In this document: positions 26,177 through 37,646 of the stretch, in pieces
Position numbering within the stretch: position 1 is the stretch's first letter
Layout of the letters: each line of letters starts with the position of its first letter
NCBI GenBank assembly: GCA_008692225.1
Contig: VICG01000007.1
Span: forward strand, 407,501-471,500
From: Monilinia fructicola
Taxonomy: Eukaryota; Ascomycota; Leotiomycetes; Helotiales; Sclerotiniaceae
DNA length: 64,000 nucleotides
Direction: 5' to 3'
Notes under the pieces: model-generated
Seen by the model: only the letters and a program-made list of their open reading frames with translations
The model's database searches: none
What the model was told of the DNA's origin: nothing
Position numbers and translations under genes: made by a program

Positions 26177-27920
26177 TTATTGATCCAAACGCCATTCATC
26201 ACGCTCGCAAACGCCATCCTTTGGCAGAGGAGCAGAAGATTCAACACCCCGTCCCTCGAGTGGCAGACCAGCACCCCGACCACCCATGTGATGATCTTGC
26301 TCCACGACAGACGAAGCAGGCGCACTCTCGGCGAGGGCATCCTCGTTGCCAGACTCGGGATCCGAAGCCCAAACCTCCATCGCGCGAGCGACAGAGTCCT
26401 TCCAGGAAGCATCTTGACCTCCCATTGCCCTCAAGCCTTGGCTGAGATCCGTGTCACGATGGAAAGGGGAGAGGTGTTCGCGTCCGAGGTCGTTGCGAGC
26501 GGAAGCAGAACCGTCCGTCGATGTCCATTCGCTCTCGGAATCCGCAAAGTCGGCCGTGTCCGTGGGCGTGTCGTCTCCGTTCTGCTCATGAACAGCAGAT
26601 GCGCCCTTGGTGGATGGGTCGAAAGAAACATGCTTGGTAGCCTTCTGAGGGGAACTCCACTCTCTAGAGCGATTGGGAAGCCAACCGAAATCAGGACCAT
26701 CTCCAAAACTCGTGTCACTCTTTCCATCGTCGGCAAGAGTGCTCCACGAGAGTCGGTTGCTACGGTCGGGGTTTTTATCATAACCGTAGATTTGCGCATT
26801 GCGGTAACGATCCTCTCTAGCGTTGGCTAATGCCGCATAGAGGAGATCGGAGCCTTGGTTGTGCGATGCATGTTTGACGACACGCTCGCGTCGGTTCATT
26901 CGCGTACCATTCAATCCCGAGTCATATTTCGCATCTTGCTCGATTAGATGTTGGCGAACGAATTCTGCTCGTTCATCTGCAGTCATGTGTTCAAGCCTGG
27001 TGGCAGAGGGTAGGCTGAAGACGAAAGATTCAGGATCAGACGAGGTCATGAAGTTAGCCACGCGACGAGCGAGATAGCCAACACATTCGTCGTGATTCCA
27101 AGGTCTTTGCAAGTCGGAAGCGGTATTAGCGGTAGCGGTATTGTATACGTGTTGATAGACGGGAGGGTCGGGACAGTGTGGAGGAGTATGCTCCGAGTCG
27201 GATGTCATGTCATCATCTCTAACAGCATTAGATAGTTTCTTGCGTTGGTCGTGGGTTCCATGGCGGATAACGAGTGCCTTTATTCGTTCAATCTCCATTT
27301 CTTTCCACTGCTACAGGTTAGTTGATTTCTCCAAGAAAAGTCAATAGAGGACTTACATTGTTTTTATTGTCTTGGGTGGTTTGTGCTGATGTACCATCTT
27401 CCATGGCTTCCTCAAGTAACTTCGACATGACGAGAACGCAATCGTTGATCATGTTTCGAATGACTTCTCCATTCTCATTTTGGCTTGCAAAATGCTCCAG
27501 GCTGAGGTATTGACCACCAGTCCAGATACTCTGATGAGCTTCTGCGAATGCTAGCTTTGATATTGGATTTGTCATTCGCTTTTGAAGAGACGAAATCTGT
27601 CCAACCAATACAAAATGCTCTTCATCATCCATGTGATTGTATTGTTTCTTGTACAAATGAAGAAAGAGCTCAAATTCGCGGAAACTTGAAAATTCAGAAT
27701 TCGCAGTTATGATATGATCTAAATGTTTGGATTTCCACTGGAAATCATCAAGCTTGTCCTTGAAAGCATGCTTGTTGGTGGCACTGGCTTGAGATTGAAG
27801 GTCATATAATGAGTCTTCTTGTTGGTTAGCAGAGCCAGTGGGTGAAGGAGGAGGAGCGGGTGGATGGTTGGCTGTTCGATTTTGAGACTCAGGAGGATCT
27901 TCTGGAACTTGACGTGTCAT
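26177..27920 (-). CDS. Unknown protein, 565 aa, two exons
   Basis: Exon 1 is 27357-27920 and exon 2 is 26177-27310. A 46-bp intron with GTAAGT donor and CTGTAG acceptor joins them in phase 0 (NN then QWKEMEIERIKALV). I start at the methionine of MTRQVPEDPP; an upstream GTAAGT at about 28005 suggests a leader intron or a further coding exon. The N-terminal 60 residues are Pro/Ser/Gln-rich. A helical, charged middle (about 60-200) is followed by a segment with RRVANFMTSS and TADERAEFVRQHL (about 250-300), and the last 200 residues are acidic, Ser/Asp-rich and probably disordered. No known domain recognised. Codon use and clean splicing make it a real gene. Confidence 0.8.
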
Positions 27921-29126
27921 CTTTTGACAGATTAAACGTGTTGTTTTGGCAACCTTTAGAAAGTAAAAGAGGGCTTGAAACTGGTTTCTCAACTCAAGTT
28001 CAACTTACAAACTCGGGAGCTTGAGAATTGAATGCTGGTGGAACTGTTTTGAAAGAAGGTAGGTAGTTTCTGTACAATATCAAAAAGGGGTGGTCTAAAA
28101 GCTACAATTATTGTGACAGGCACAACAAGAGTAGAATTGTTGACTGATTGAAAAGGGAGTTCTTTGTCGGAAGTATTAAGTAGGAGAGTCTTGCACATGG
28201 AAGTTGAGGAATATTAGTGGGAAGAGGGGGTTTGTTTTGATGGAAGATTGTTACCTGGTCCGTGCGGGATCGAACCATAGACACAACCAGGTCAAACTGG
28301 TGTCATATTTTCAATTCACCAGATTCATCGGTCTTTATGAGGTCCGAGATGAACTAAAGGTGAACAAGATCAAGAGATGGAAGCAGAGAGGCAGAGAGGC
28401 AGAGAGGACCTCGGGAGAGTACGTAAGTTGAAATAGGGTGATTGGGTAAAGGCTAAGCTTCTGTCAGAGAATCAGTTCTACTTGAATGGCAACCACTTAG
28501 CAAAACAGGTATACAAATCTTTGCCATGGAAAACCTATTCATCCCGACCTTTTGACTAAATACAAGGTTGAATATGACCATATAGTGTCAAAGGATAATG
28601 GAATGAAAGAGTAAATGGAGACCAAGAATGGAGAGAGAGAAAAGACAACTCAAGTTGTATCACTTGACATTTGCTAGACGAATACCAAAGAACATATGAG
28701 CTCTTATGGATGATCCCTAGCTGATATGAACTAATAACAAGACTCTCCGTCCAGATCAGATGGTTCAGATTTCTGACCTCCCCTATAGTAACGGAAAATG
28801 GGAAGCAGGAGAAATTGTACCACTTGATTGGGTATGTAAGAAATTGACTCTAGGCCAATCATTCATTACTTCTCACTACCGTACCGCGAAAAAGACTGAA
28901 AAGGAGTAGTGTGAATATCAAACGTGGGATTGTAGTCTCCTCACATTTGCAAAAAGTACCTATCACTATGCAATCTTCTCGACCAGACCCAGATGATTTT
29001 CATTGTCTCCTAATTTACACATCATCCATCATGCTGGGGGATGCATGCCCTCCACCAATCTGTCAACGTAGGTTCACTCTATGCAATCCCCAGTCACCAT
29101 AGGTCACCATCCTTTCTCTTTTCCAT
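27921..29126. other. Intergenic, no gene seen
   Basis: Presumed 5' leader and promoter of the 26-28 kb minus gene, then DNA between it and the 3' end of atp18. GGCAGAGA repeats near 28387-28405. No supportable gene. Confidence 0.5.
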
Positions 29127-29634
29127 TTAGTGTTTATCGGCTGGCTTTGGGGTCTTTGCGTTTGGGTTTCTAGGGTCATTCTTGAATTCCTCGCCTGTCA
29201 TAGCGAATTTTATTAGTATCCCAACATAAGCGACTTTGCAGTTCATATGTGTGCGCAAATGAACAACGGAGTAGACATACTGTTTGCCATAGCAGTAGCA
29301 GCAGAGTTGATTCCGTACAGGATGACAGCACCTAAGTTCCAACTAATCAGCACAGAGTTCCGATACTGGTCCTCCTCCTCCTCCTCCTCTTCCTCAATGC
29401 CATAGTGCTGTGCTTTCAACAACTGCAGTTCGCCATAACGCCAAGATGATCCGCTCTCAAACTGACATACCGGCAATATAGAAAGGAGCCATTGGCTTTG
29501 CTAGAAACACACAATCTCATCAGTAAAGATTCCTTCCACATCGGAAAAGGACGGAACGAAAGCTTTTCACAGCTTTCAATTGCAGAGATGCACATACCGA
29601 CAGGCGCAGGGAACTTCTTTCCTAACCAAGACAT
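29127..29634 (-). CDS. atp18: ATP synthase subunit j, mitochondrial
   Basis: A 61-aa protein split over four tiny exons: 29598-29634, 29471-29500, 29281-29331 and 29195-adjacent 29127-29194. Donors are GTATGT three times; acceptors are CTAG, TTAG and ACAG, all phase 1. The assembled protein starts MSWLGKKFPAPV, continues AKPMAPFYIAG, has one hydrophobic helix (VILYGINSAATAMA, about 25-40) and ends EFKNDPRNPNAK...ADKH. This is the pattern of subunit j/i of the Fo sector of the F1Fo-ATP synthase in the mitochondrial inner membrane, where it contributes to assembly and dimer stability. Length agrees with the fungal family (about 60 aa). Strong call despite being invisible to single-exon reading. 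Confidence 0.93.
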
Positions 29635-31480
29635 TGTGATTTTGGAGTGCGGTATACGATTGGAAATGTACCGGAGGGTTAAATGGAGGTTAGGTGTGGT
29701 GGATTTGATAGAGGTAGTTGAATCAGTATGGCCAGGACCGCAATACAAGATAGGCTAGAGCAAATTAGGTTAATGTACTTATCACGTTATCTCAAATATC
29801 CTACTGCCTGCAATCTTAGGCAGAAAGAGCTTACTTCCCTACATAGCCTAGCTCAATCCTCATACTTACTCATCACGTGTCGCCACATCTCCAAGCGTCA
29901 TTTCCCCATATATCAAGTCCATTACAGTACGGAGTATATCCAGATTCCATAGCCATACGACCCACTTGACATTTCCAAGGTTGATACTGTCTTGTACGGA
30001 GTGCGTATCCTTTGATTCCAATTGGTCTCCACAAGAGCTCAAGCCAATGAAGCCATCGATTCTCGAATTATAAGTTATAATAATAATAATAATAAAATAA
30101 TATAAATAATAATAATATAAATAATATAAATAATATAAATAATAATAATATATAAAATAATAAATAATATAAATAATATAAATAATATAAATAATATAAA
30201 TAATATAAATAATATAAATAATATAAATAATATAAATAATATATAATAATATAAAATAATATAAATAATATAAATAATATATAATATAAATAATATAAAT
30301 AATATAAATAAATAATAAATAATATAAATAATATAAATAATATAAATAATATAAACGAATATAAATAATATAAATAATATAAATAATATAAATAATATAA
30401 ATAATAAAATAATATAAACGATATGAACGATATAAATAATCCATGGATACCCGTGGACATACATACTATATGAATAACATGGAGCCACACATCCTTGCTT
30501 ACTAAGTTACTCCTCACTTTCGTCACTGCCCAGAAGGTTAGTTTGAACCTTCTTTCCCTTATTGAGTTTCATCAGCAGTAAGTACAAGTAGCTGGAGGTA
30601 CCTACCTACCTAGGTAGTTGGTACTACTACGTAAGTGGAAGTTAGTTTCCATTCCCCTCTCCTCTCTCCCTCTCCCTCTCCCTCTTTCTCTCTCTCACAT
30701 CACACTCCATCCATCCATCATTCATCAAAAGAGTTTCATTGCAACCACACCATACAACCCTTTCAGCCAATCTTTTTGTATGCATTCTCCATTATACATT
30801 GATTTGACACGCAGCCCATCGTGCTTCCTTTTATTCTTAGAATAAAGACAAGAAATTCAGAAAGTGCGGGGTATTCAACAAGGCTTGCTCTTGTATTGTT
30901 ACAATCCAATTTAAACCAATTATATGCTTGTCTTGTCATACAATTTGTTAAAACATACCTCGCAGACTTCCTCCTCTGCAGCTTCCATCTTTCTTTGTTT
31001 CTGCTAATTACAATCTCCGAAAGAAGACGAAGAGAAAAAGGAGATAAGTAATTGATATCTGTTGAATTCATTTCTGCTTTGCATTCGAAAACGAGACGAG
31101 ACGAGAAGAGAAGAGACGAGACGAGACGAGACGGGATAAATAAAGCCACAACTACGACAACGACGACAACATCATACCACATCATATCAGTGCTTTGGAA
31201 AATACCAAAATACCTAAATTCAAATCATAACAAATACGAATAATTGGATGATAATTGGATGATAATTGAAGTTTAAAAGCTCAACCATTCAAATTAACCA
31301 AGCGACATTACATTCATTCATTCCTTCCTTCCTTCCTTCCTTCTCTCTGATTGTTCAGCTTTCAATTCATTACGAAAACGGATCATCTACCGCCAACTTC
31401 AGGAAGCTTCTACAAGTTTTAACAAATCATCCATCCCCATCGTTGACCCGTCAATCCCATCATCCATCAATAACGGCACC
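29635..31480. other. Intergenic with AAATAAT microsatellite
   Basis: Contains an AAATAATAT-type array (about 30075-30435), CCTAGGTA-type words near 30605, CT-rich repeats (30655-30695) and AGACG/AGAAG pentamers (31090-31135). It probably includes the promoter and leader of the NIPSNAP gene. Long I/Y-only frames on the minus strand come from the array. Confidence 0.55.
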
Positions 31481-32577
31481 ATGTTTACGCGACGTATCTC
31501 ACGCAGCTCTATGACAAGTCAACCTTGGAGAGCCTTCACGACTACCTCTACCACCCTCTCTCGCGCTCCAGCTCTAGCAAATATTACTCCCCATGGAGTT
31601 GCCTCATTCGATGCAAAGCAGAAAGAATTTCGAGAAAGAATTGCAGAACAACATCGTAAGAAAGAAGCTGCAAGTGAGTCCAATCCTTCTTCCCAAGCTC
31701 AAACATCTGCTTCGGCAGACCATACACTAAGTGAAGCAGAACGTGCCAATGGAAGTGGTGAGAAAAAGGGAAAGTTGAGTAGCTTGATTTATGGTACGCC
31801 CGAGGGTCGGGAAATGGAAAAAGAGATCGAACAGAGCTTCAGTCAGGTTCTGGCGAGAGGTAAATATGTCCATTCGATTGTATTCCATGAGGTAAAGCCG
31901 GAAAAGGTTGATGAGTATGTCGAATTGGTTGGCGAATGGTACCCAAAGATGGCGGGAATGGAAGAGAACAAAGTACATTTGGTTGGAAGCTGGAGAACAG
32001 AGGTTGGCGATTGTGATACGTTTGGTAGGTCCCAATTTCCTTCTGATCCCGAGCCTGTTTGAGCTACAGATGCTGATAAGTGATGGTGTTAGTTCATATT
32101 TGGGAATATCAAAGATATCACGGCTATCACGACTCTCTTCATAGCATTGCCTCGCATCCTGACTTTCCTGAATTCGACCAGAAACTCAAGACTCTCATTA
32201 CCAAGAAGAATGTATCTCTCATGCAAGAATTTTCTTTCTGGCCTACCACTTCTCCCCGCCAACTTGGTGGGCTTTTTGAATTGCGTTCTTACACATTGCA
32301 CCCTGGTAACCTCTTAGAATGGGAGACCCATTGGCGCCGCGGTCTCAAGGCTCGCAGAGAAGTTATGGAAGGCGTTGGAGCCTGGTTTGTGCAGATTGGA
32401 GAACTAAATACTGTCCATCACTTGTGGCAATTTGCAGATCTAGAGGAGAGAAAGAAGAGAAGAGAGCAAAGCTGGGAGATTGAAGGCTGGGGTGACACTG
32501 TTCATAAGACTGTGCCATTGATTCAGAACATGAAGAGTCGAGTGCTGATTCCCATGCCTTGGAGTCCAGTTGCTTGA
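31481..32577 (+). CDS. NIPSNAP family mitochondrial protein
   Basis: 342 aa in two exons, 31481-32024 and 32093-32577, joined by a 68-bp intron (GTAGGT donor, GTTAG acceptor, phase 1, giving TFVHIWEYQRYHG). The N-terminus (MFTRRISRSS...) is Arg/Ser/Thr-rich without acids, a likely mitochondrial presequence. After a low-complexity linker come two ferredoxin-like halves: KYVHSIVFHEVKPEKVDEYV (about 128-147) and FELRSYTLHPGNLLEWETHW (about 246-265), ending KSRVLIPMPWSPVA. This is the double-NIPSNAP arrangement; animal members act at mitochondria and in mitophagy signalling, while the fungal role is poorly defined. Family call firm, function inferred. Confidence 0.92.
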
Positions 32578-32843
32578 TTTGATGATTACTTGTATGGGAT
32601 GAATATTGGAATTGGCGACAGAATTGAAGTTGAGCATGTAACTTGAGCATCGCGGATACCAGGACATAGTTATGCAATGAAGTATGATTGAGCGATCAAG
32701 ATGAATGGGATTTGTGCGGATTTTGAGATACCCAGCTCTTGATTTGATTTTCAAATTCGACACGCTGCTGTATGTATTAAGGAATCGAGGAAATAGATGA
32801 ATTATTGGGATTAGCTCTGAATATATTAAGTCTGTAAATACCT

Positions 32844-32846
<3 letters not shown>

Positions 32847-32893
<47 letters not shown>
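32847..32893 (+). repeat. Poly-A tract of 47 bases
   Basis: Uninterrupted A run about 270 bp downstream of the NIPSNAP stop codon. It may be a microsatellite or the tail of a retroposed sequence; no retroelement body is visible upstream. Confidence 0.8.
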
Positions 32894-32896
<3 letters not shown>

Positions 32897-33648
32897 TGTT
32901 ATATGCACATGAGATTGTGAATTTGACATTGACTAATAAATGTAAAGAGAGCAGCAAGCAGGGGTACCGCCAATTGTCTCATCGACTTCGGCTCGGACCG
33001 AGATGGCTTATTGAACTACTGTAGGTACTTCCATTGCACTAATAACCCTAAGTGGATGTGCCGCCACTCCCACCCACGTATCACAGACATCACTTGCCAG
33101 ACCTCTACACCCCCCGACTATTTTGCCAATTGTGTTTCTCAAGGTAAATATTTCCCACAACTATAATGTATCTCGGCAGTCTTCTACAAGCCAACCCGGT
33201 TGTATGAACGGTACTGGGGCTGTGTCACAAAATTCACCGAAGCTTCTTTCCTTCTTCTCTTCATTGAGCTTCTCGTGTCGTCCTCGCTGGCTCGCTAGCT
33301 CATGGCGGGGGATTAGTGGGGGCGTTGCTCAACCTCGTTCAATGCCTCGTTGCTCGCTTCTCACTCTACCCCTGGGACCTGGTGATGCGGAGAGGTGGGG
33401 GTCATGTGGCTCTAGGTGTGGTTGATGCAGCTTACATAGCATGGGCCGGAGCTACATTGTAGAGAGGAAGAATTGAGGGGGTGGCTTGTTGGTAGCAAAG
33501 TGTATTGCATCATTTGGATGACGGATCAAGAGGAGAAAACAGATGATGATGGTTCATTATAGTCTGTGGAGGAGCTCTCCTCTACATAATAAGGCAGAGG
33601 GCTAATGGATAAATCGCTCGGGGTAACGCCGCGTAGAACCCATGATGC
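32894..33648. other. Intergenic, no gene seen
   Basis: Between the poly-A tract and the aminotransferase stop codon. A 100-codon frame at 33123-33425 has no protein-like character. Confidence 0.5.
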
Positions 33649-35297
33649 TTAGGAGACCGGCTCTCGGAAATGGCTGCATGCCGACTCCTCGCTACCTACG
33701 CTTTCGGGATCATTCGATGGCGTAAAGCCAGTACCGTATTCAAACTCCTCCTCCTCCCGTGGGCGAGCTGGGGCAAAGTCCCCGCGGCTCACCCTCTTCG
33801 TCCCTTCTACCTCTCCCTGATTGACCCTCTCGCACAGGTTCCTCAATCTCTCGCCCACCCACTCGAAATCTCTCAGTTCCAAGTATACCTGCGCGCTCAA
33901 CCTCACCCATAGCACGCCCGCATGCCAGCCAATCTGGAGGTAAGTATCGGATTCCTCCACGGCGGTTTTGTTGAGCCAGGATTTGATTTTCTCCGCCTCG
34001 GCAGAGGGGAACGCGGTGGTGTTGCTATGCGTGTGTTTGGCGCTGTTGGGCCAGAATGGGATGGGTAGTCTGATGTTGGTGAAGCACGTTTCTCTCCCGG
34101 GGTCGACGGGGAGAGTGTAGGTGTTGAGGGCGGATGCGCATATGGAACCGCCGACTCTGGCGAGGTCGAAGCAGTATTGACGGATGGAGGCTTCGCCGCC
34201 GCAGATGGTGGTGCGGAAGGATATTGCGGCGGGGATGCAGAGGTAGGGGGTATAGTCTATGGTTGCGACGAAGTTGAACAGCGAGAGGAAATACTCGTTG
34301 ATGTCTTTGAGGGTGTCGTTTGGTGAGGGTTTGCGGTAGCCGTGGGATGTGGGCAATGAGGTGCGGATCAGGTGCTGGTTGCGGAGGGGGACATAGAAGA
34401 CGGCGCAGGAGCGAGGCGTGTAGAGAGCCATCTGTGGGGTGTTCAGAAGACCTTCTTTTGTGGAGCAGAGGAACGTACTTGTGACAATTGCTAACGAAGA
34501 AGTCGGGGCTGATTGCCCCAAGGTGTGTGAGATCGATGTGTCCAATGCCGTGGGCCCCGTCGATTAAACTCAAGACACCAAGTTCTTTGCATATTCGAAC
34601 CAGTTCTTCCCAAGGCATCCGCACACCGGGGAAAGTTAGGACCTGATAGCCACATCAGAAACCGCTTTTTGGCCATGACCGGAGCTAAGAACGGCGGCAC
34701 GGGTCACCCATGAGAGGTGACATGTCAGGACTACCGACAACATGAACCGAGTCTTCATTTGAGATGAGACAATCTCACCGTATCAAACATCGCCAACTTA
34801 ACCTTCTGTCCCATGCTCTGAGTCAATTCCACGAACGCTCGAAACTCCTCCAACTCGGCTCCTTCGTTGATTGGGTACTCCAGCACTTGACAATTCGTCC
34901 CCACCTCTACCCCCACCATCTCCCTCACACTCTCAATCGTCTTCTCACACGCATCATAAATCGTACTGAAATAAACAATCATATCTCCCTCCTCCCATTT
35001 CAGATTCCTCAACACCGTATTCACCCCCGTCGTGGCATTCGGTATCAGCACCACTTCCCTCGGATCAGCACCTAACAAAGGCGCCACGGCGTCTCGTGAT
35101 TCATCGATCAATTTGGGCAGATCGTAGACGTAGAATGTATCAGGTCTCTCGGTACATCGTCTCTGGAACGCATCTTGGGCCTCTTTGATGGGCCGCGGGT
35201 AGGCGCCAAACGAACCGTGGTTTAGGGGGGTGTACGTGGGGGAGAACTGGAAATGGGCATCACGCATGCGATGGCCGAACGGAGGCCGGATGGTCAT
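33649..35297 (-). pseudogene. Class-V aminotransferase (isopenicillin N epimerase-like), frameshifted
   Basis: Three exons: 34779-35297, 34479-34642 and 33649-34431, with introns of 136 bp (GTGAGA...ATCAG) and 47 bp (GTACGT...CACAG). Visible features of the PLP fold-type I family: LNHGSFG near the N-terminus (about 27-33), NATTGVNTVL, DGAHGIGHIDL with the PLP-binding aspartate, and SNCHK with the Schiff-base lysine at the exon 2/3 junction. The expected continuation NCHKW-L-YTPR is present only if two bases (an extra TC in GGCTCTCTAC, about 34421-34426) are ignored. As written, the frame leaves the family sequence after KWL and stops about 17 codons later. Downstream the conserved frame (PRSCAVFYVPLRNQ to the stop at 33649) is intact. 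It is therefore either a recent pseudogene or a sequence error. The intact length would be about 487 aa, normal for fungal members. The reaction in fungi is unproven. Confidence 0.75.
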
Positions 35298-35910
35298 TCT
35301 GGAACGATGGAAGTGCGCGAGGGGATTGGTTCATCTAGACGCAGCAGTCAGACTGGCTTCTGAGAGGGCTTCCGTGATCGCTGGGATTTGTTGGTAGCTC
35401 AACGCATTGCAGTTGCCGTCTCGCCAATTCGGGAGTTGCGTGCATGTGGCTGATGCCATCATGCCAGTTGTGGGAAGGACAAAGTGGATTGACACGTGAT
35501 CTCATGCACTGCACCCATCATCAGTTGGAAACCCAAACATCACCGTTTCATTAGGATCGCTCCGCCAACGATGCACATCCTATATGGTTTATCCAATTGA
35601 CGATGTTGCTGGTGCTCTATATCTCAGTAGGCGAGAAAGTTGTGCTTGTTGTATAGATCAGATGGATTGTCTGATTTAATTGCAACTGTGTGTTATTTCT
35701 GTCGACTGGCTCCAACGTTACCGCATGCCGATGTTACCGGTAGTTACCTACTGATATGTTCAGCACATTGCTTTGCGGCTTCCTGTCAAGCATGATAAAA
35801 GCCATGAAAAGTATTCGTAACTAAGTGTGTTCAAATATGGTTGTTAAGCTTTGAGCCGAGCCCTCATACATCCGAGTAACGTGAATACGTATGTGAGGTA
35901 CCCAGTCATC
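35298..35910. other. Intergenic, no gene seen
   Basis: Presumed promoter of the aminotransferase gene. No supportable coding region. Confidence 0.5.
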
Positions 35911-36500
35911 ATGGCCACGCGAGGATGGAACGATGTCCTTCTTACCAAAATTGTCGAACATCTCGCTGATGTTGACCCGAAGGCTTTATACGCAGAGTAT
36001 CCGGTCTTAACAATGTCGGATGACCAAGGATATCGCAAGATTAGCTAGGGTGATTCTGCAAATGCAATCAATTGTGTCGCTTGATGGCTACTCAAAGCCC
36101 CGGGTCCAGCGAGGGACTTTAAAGACCTAGCATATATCGAGCCCAAGGATCTGAGATGTTCAGCACTCATCTTTGGTGCCGTGAAGGCTGGCTACTTGGC
36201 GAGTCATTCCTTCAGGTGTATTCCTCACCCACCCCCCTATTACCCATCTTCCAATCTCCTTTCGAATCTTACCCACTTCCTCATATCTGCCTCGTGACAA
36301 GTTGCTCACGTGCAGTTTCTGAACCGCTCGTCTTCCGGGAAGAATCGCCAGGAATCTCGAACTCTATCTGCCGAGACCACAGGGGCTTGAGTCGCATTCC
36401 TCACTGCAGATCTCCCTAAGCCACTGCTCAGTGTTGGATCGGACGACTCTTTCGACTTACTACAAGCAACTCGCATCATTTGTGTTACCTGGCCTGCCAA
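35911..36500 (+). pseudogene. Relic of an NRPS-like adenylate-forming enzyme (N-terminal part)
   Basis: Starting at a methionine, the frame gives LLTKIVEHLADVDPKALYAE and DDQGYRKIS, then stops. A second in-frame block at about 36110-36212 gives DLAYIEPKDLRCSALIFGAV followed by KAGYLASHS, and traces (SFDLLQATR) follow near 36445. These blocks correspond in order to the start of the AMP-binding (adenylation) domain of fungal NRPS-like reductases, where the second is typically LAYIGPNDLRYPALxxGAVKAGY. Stops and shifts lie between them, and everything after roughly the first 200 residues of the domain is missing. It is a truncated, decayed copy, possibly left by loss of a secondary-metabolite gene. 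Confidence 0.65.
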
Positions 36501-36766
36501 TTTTAATCTATCTTTAATTATCGCCTACTCGTCCTAGTATCAGAGGCCTCATCAGCTTCATGAACCTCACAATATCCAGCTCAAATAGAAAGCTGGAGTC
36601 TTTGGCCCCGTCGATCGGTATGTCAGGTAGTGTAAAATACCATCTCTTCCAACTCTTCAATCCAAAGAACCAACGAGTGCGTCAAATGGCCATGGAGACC
36701 GTGGAGTCCTCGCCAAACTTCCAATCCCTCTTACATCCCAAAGTTTTTCTTCCCAGAGATACAAAT
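36501..36766. other. Spacer, no gene seen
   Basis: Short interval between the adenylation relic and a minus-strand open frame. No match to either. Confidence 0.4.
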
Positions 36767-37240
36767 TCACCTCTCCGAGACTGGAACAGGTAGGGGGTCC
36801 GGTGAAGAATAAGTGAGTCTGAAACATGACCGAATAATTTCCCACGTCTGATTCTCAGGTCCATACATATAGGCTGCATTCGGCATTCGCCCGGCTTCAG
36901 CTTCGGAAGAATCAACTGGCCCCGAGGGATCTTGGATGCACTCGCAGATCCAATCGCCGAGCTGGTTCCCAGCATCAATCATACCCGAGAGGGAAGTGAC
37001 TGAGGTGTCAAGATCGTCCATCCCTCGAACCCCACGCCCAAGACCTGGGAAGAGGACAGAGAGGTCAAGAGCCGTCTTCCGTCTCTGGTGGAGAAATCGA
37101 TGTTGTCCTCCACTCAATGCTTGGGTTGCCAAAGCACGATGTAACGTTTCAAGCCGGGGCTGGGACCACGTTGACGGAAGGAGAACTGGATGAGTTTCTG
37201 GAGCTTCGTCAAGTGGTTGCGCTTCGGTGGAGAGGTGCAT
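36767..37240 (-). CDS. Unknown open frame, 157 codons
   Basis: A minus-strand frame with moderately protein-like composition (for example DLSVLFPGLGRGVRGMDDLD and DAGNQLGDWICECIQD). An overlapping frame extends to 37494 and could supply an upstream exon. No domain recognised. It lies between the adenylation relic and a family A transposon, so it may itself be a gene remnant. Confidence 0.3.
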   Translation of the reverse strand: MHLSTEAQPLDEAPETHPVLLPSTWSQPRLETLHRALATQALSGGQHRFLHQRRKTALDLSVLFPGLGRGVRGMDDLDTSVTSLSGMIDAGNQLGDWICECIQDPSGPVDSSEAEAGRMPNAAYMYGPENQTWEIIRSCFRLTYSSPDPLPVPVSER

Positions 37241-37646
37241 GGAGATACTGGAGAAAGCAGAGTGTTTAAAACGAAAGAGGCGCGAGAAGGGTACGTAAAA
37301 CTTTGGAGAACTTGGCCGGCGTGAAGAGGGAATAGATTGCTACGCAGATGTCTAAACCATTGGGTGTGTAGGAGGAGACGAATGTGAGAAACGTGAGAGA
37401 CGTTGCACTTATCCTTGACAGCAATCAGTCTCACGTTGCACGAAGAAGTTTTGCGAAGGTCGACTCCTCTGGGCCTATTGCTCCCACGAGCCAAAAGCTC
37501 CTATTTTGGATCACCGCGTTTAATATTTTCGTTTATTCTTCTCGTACGTCATGTACCGGTGCACCCTATGTATATAAGGCGTGGCTTTAAAAGCCGAAAT
37601 CCCGCAACGAGAAGTATATGATTAATATATTAATAAATTATTTATA

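Noticed and set aside
26180..26830. 216-codon plus-strand frame
   Set aside because: Antisense to the spliced 565-aa gene, whose exon join and frame are better supported.
28250..28300. tRNA-like TTCGATCCC on the minus strand
   Set aside because: No matching T-stem, anticodon arm or acceptor stem could be folded.
29866..30526. Minus-strand I/Y/L-rich frames of up to 192 codons
   Set aside because: Produced by the AAATAAT microsatellite; not protein-like.
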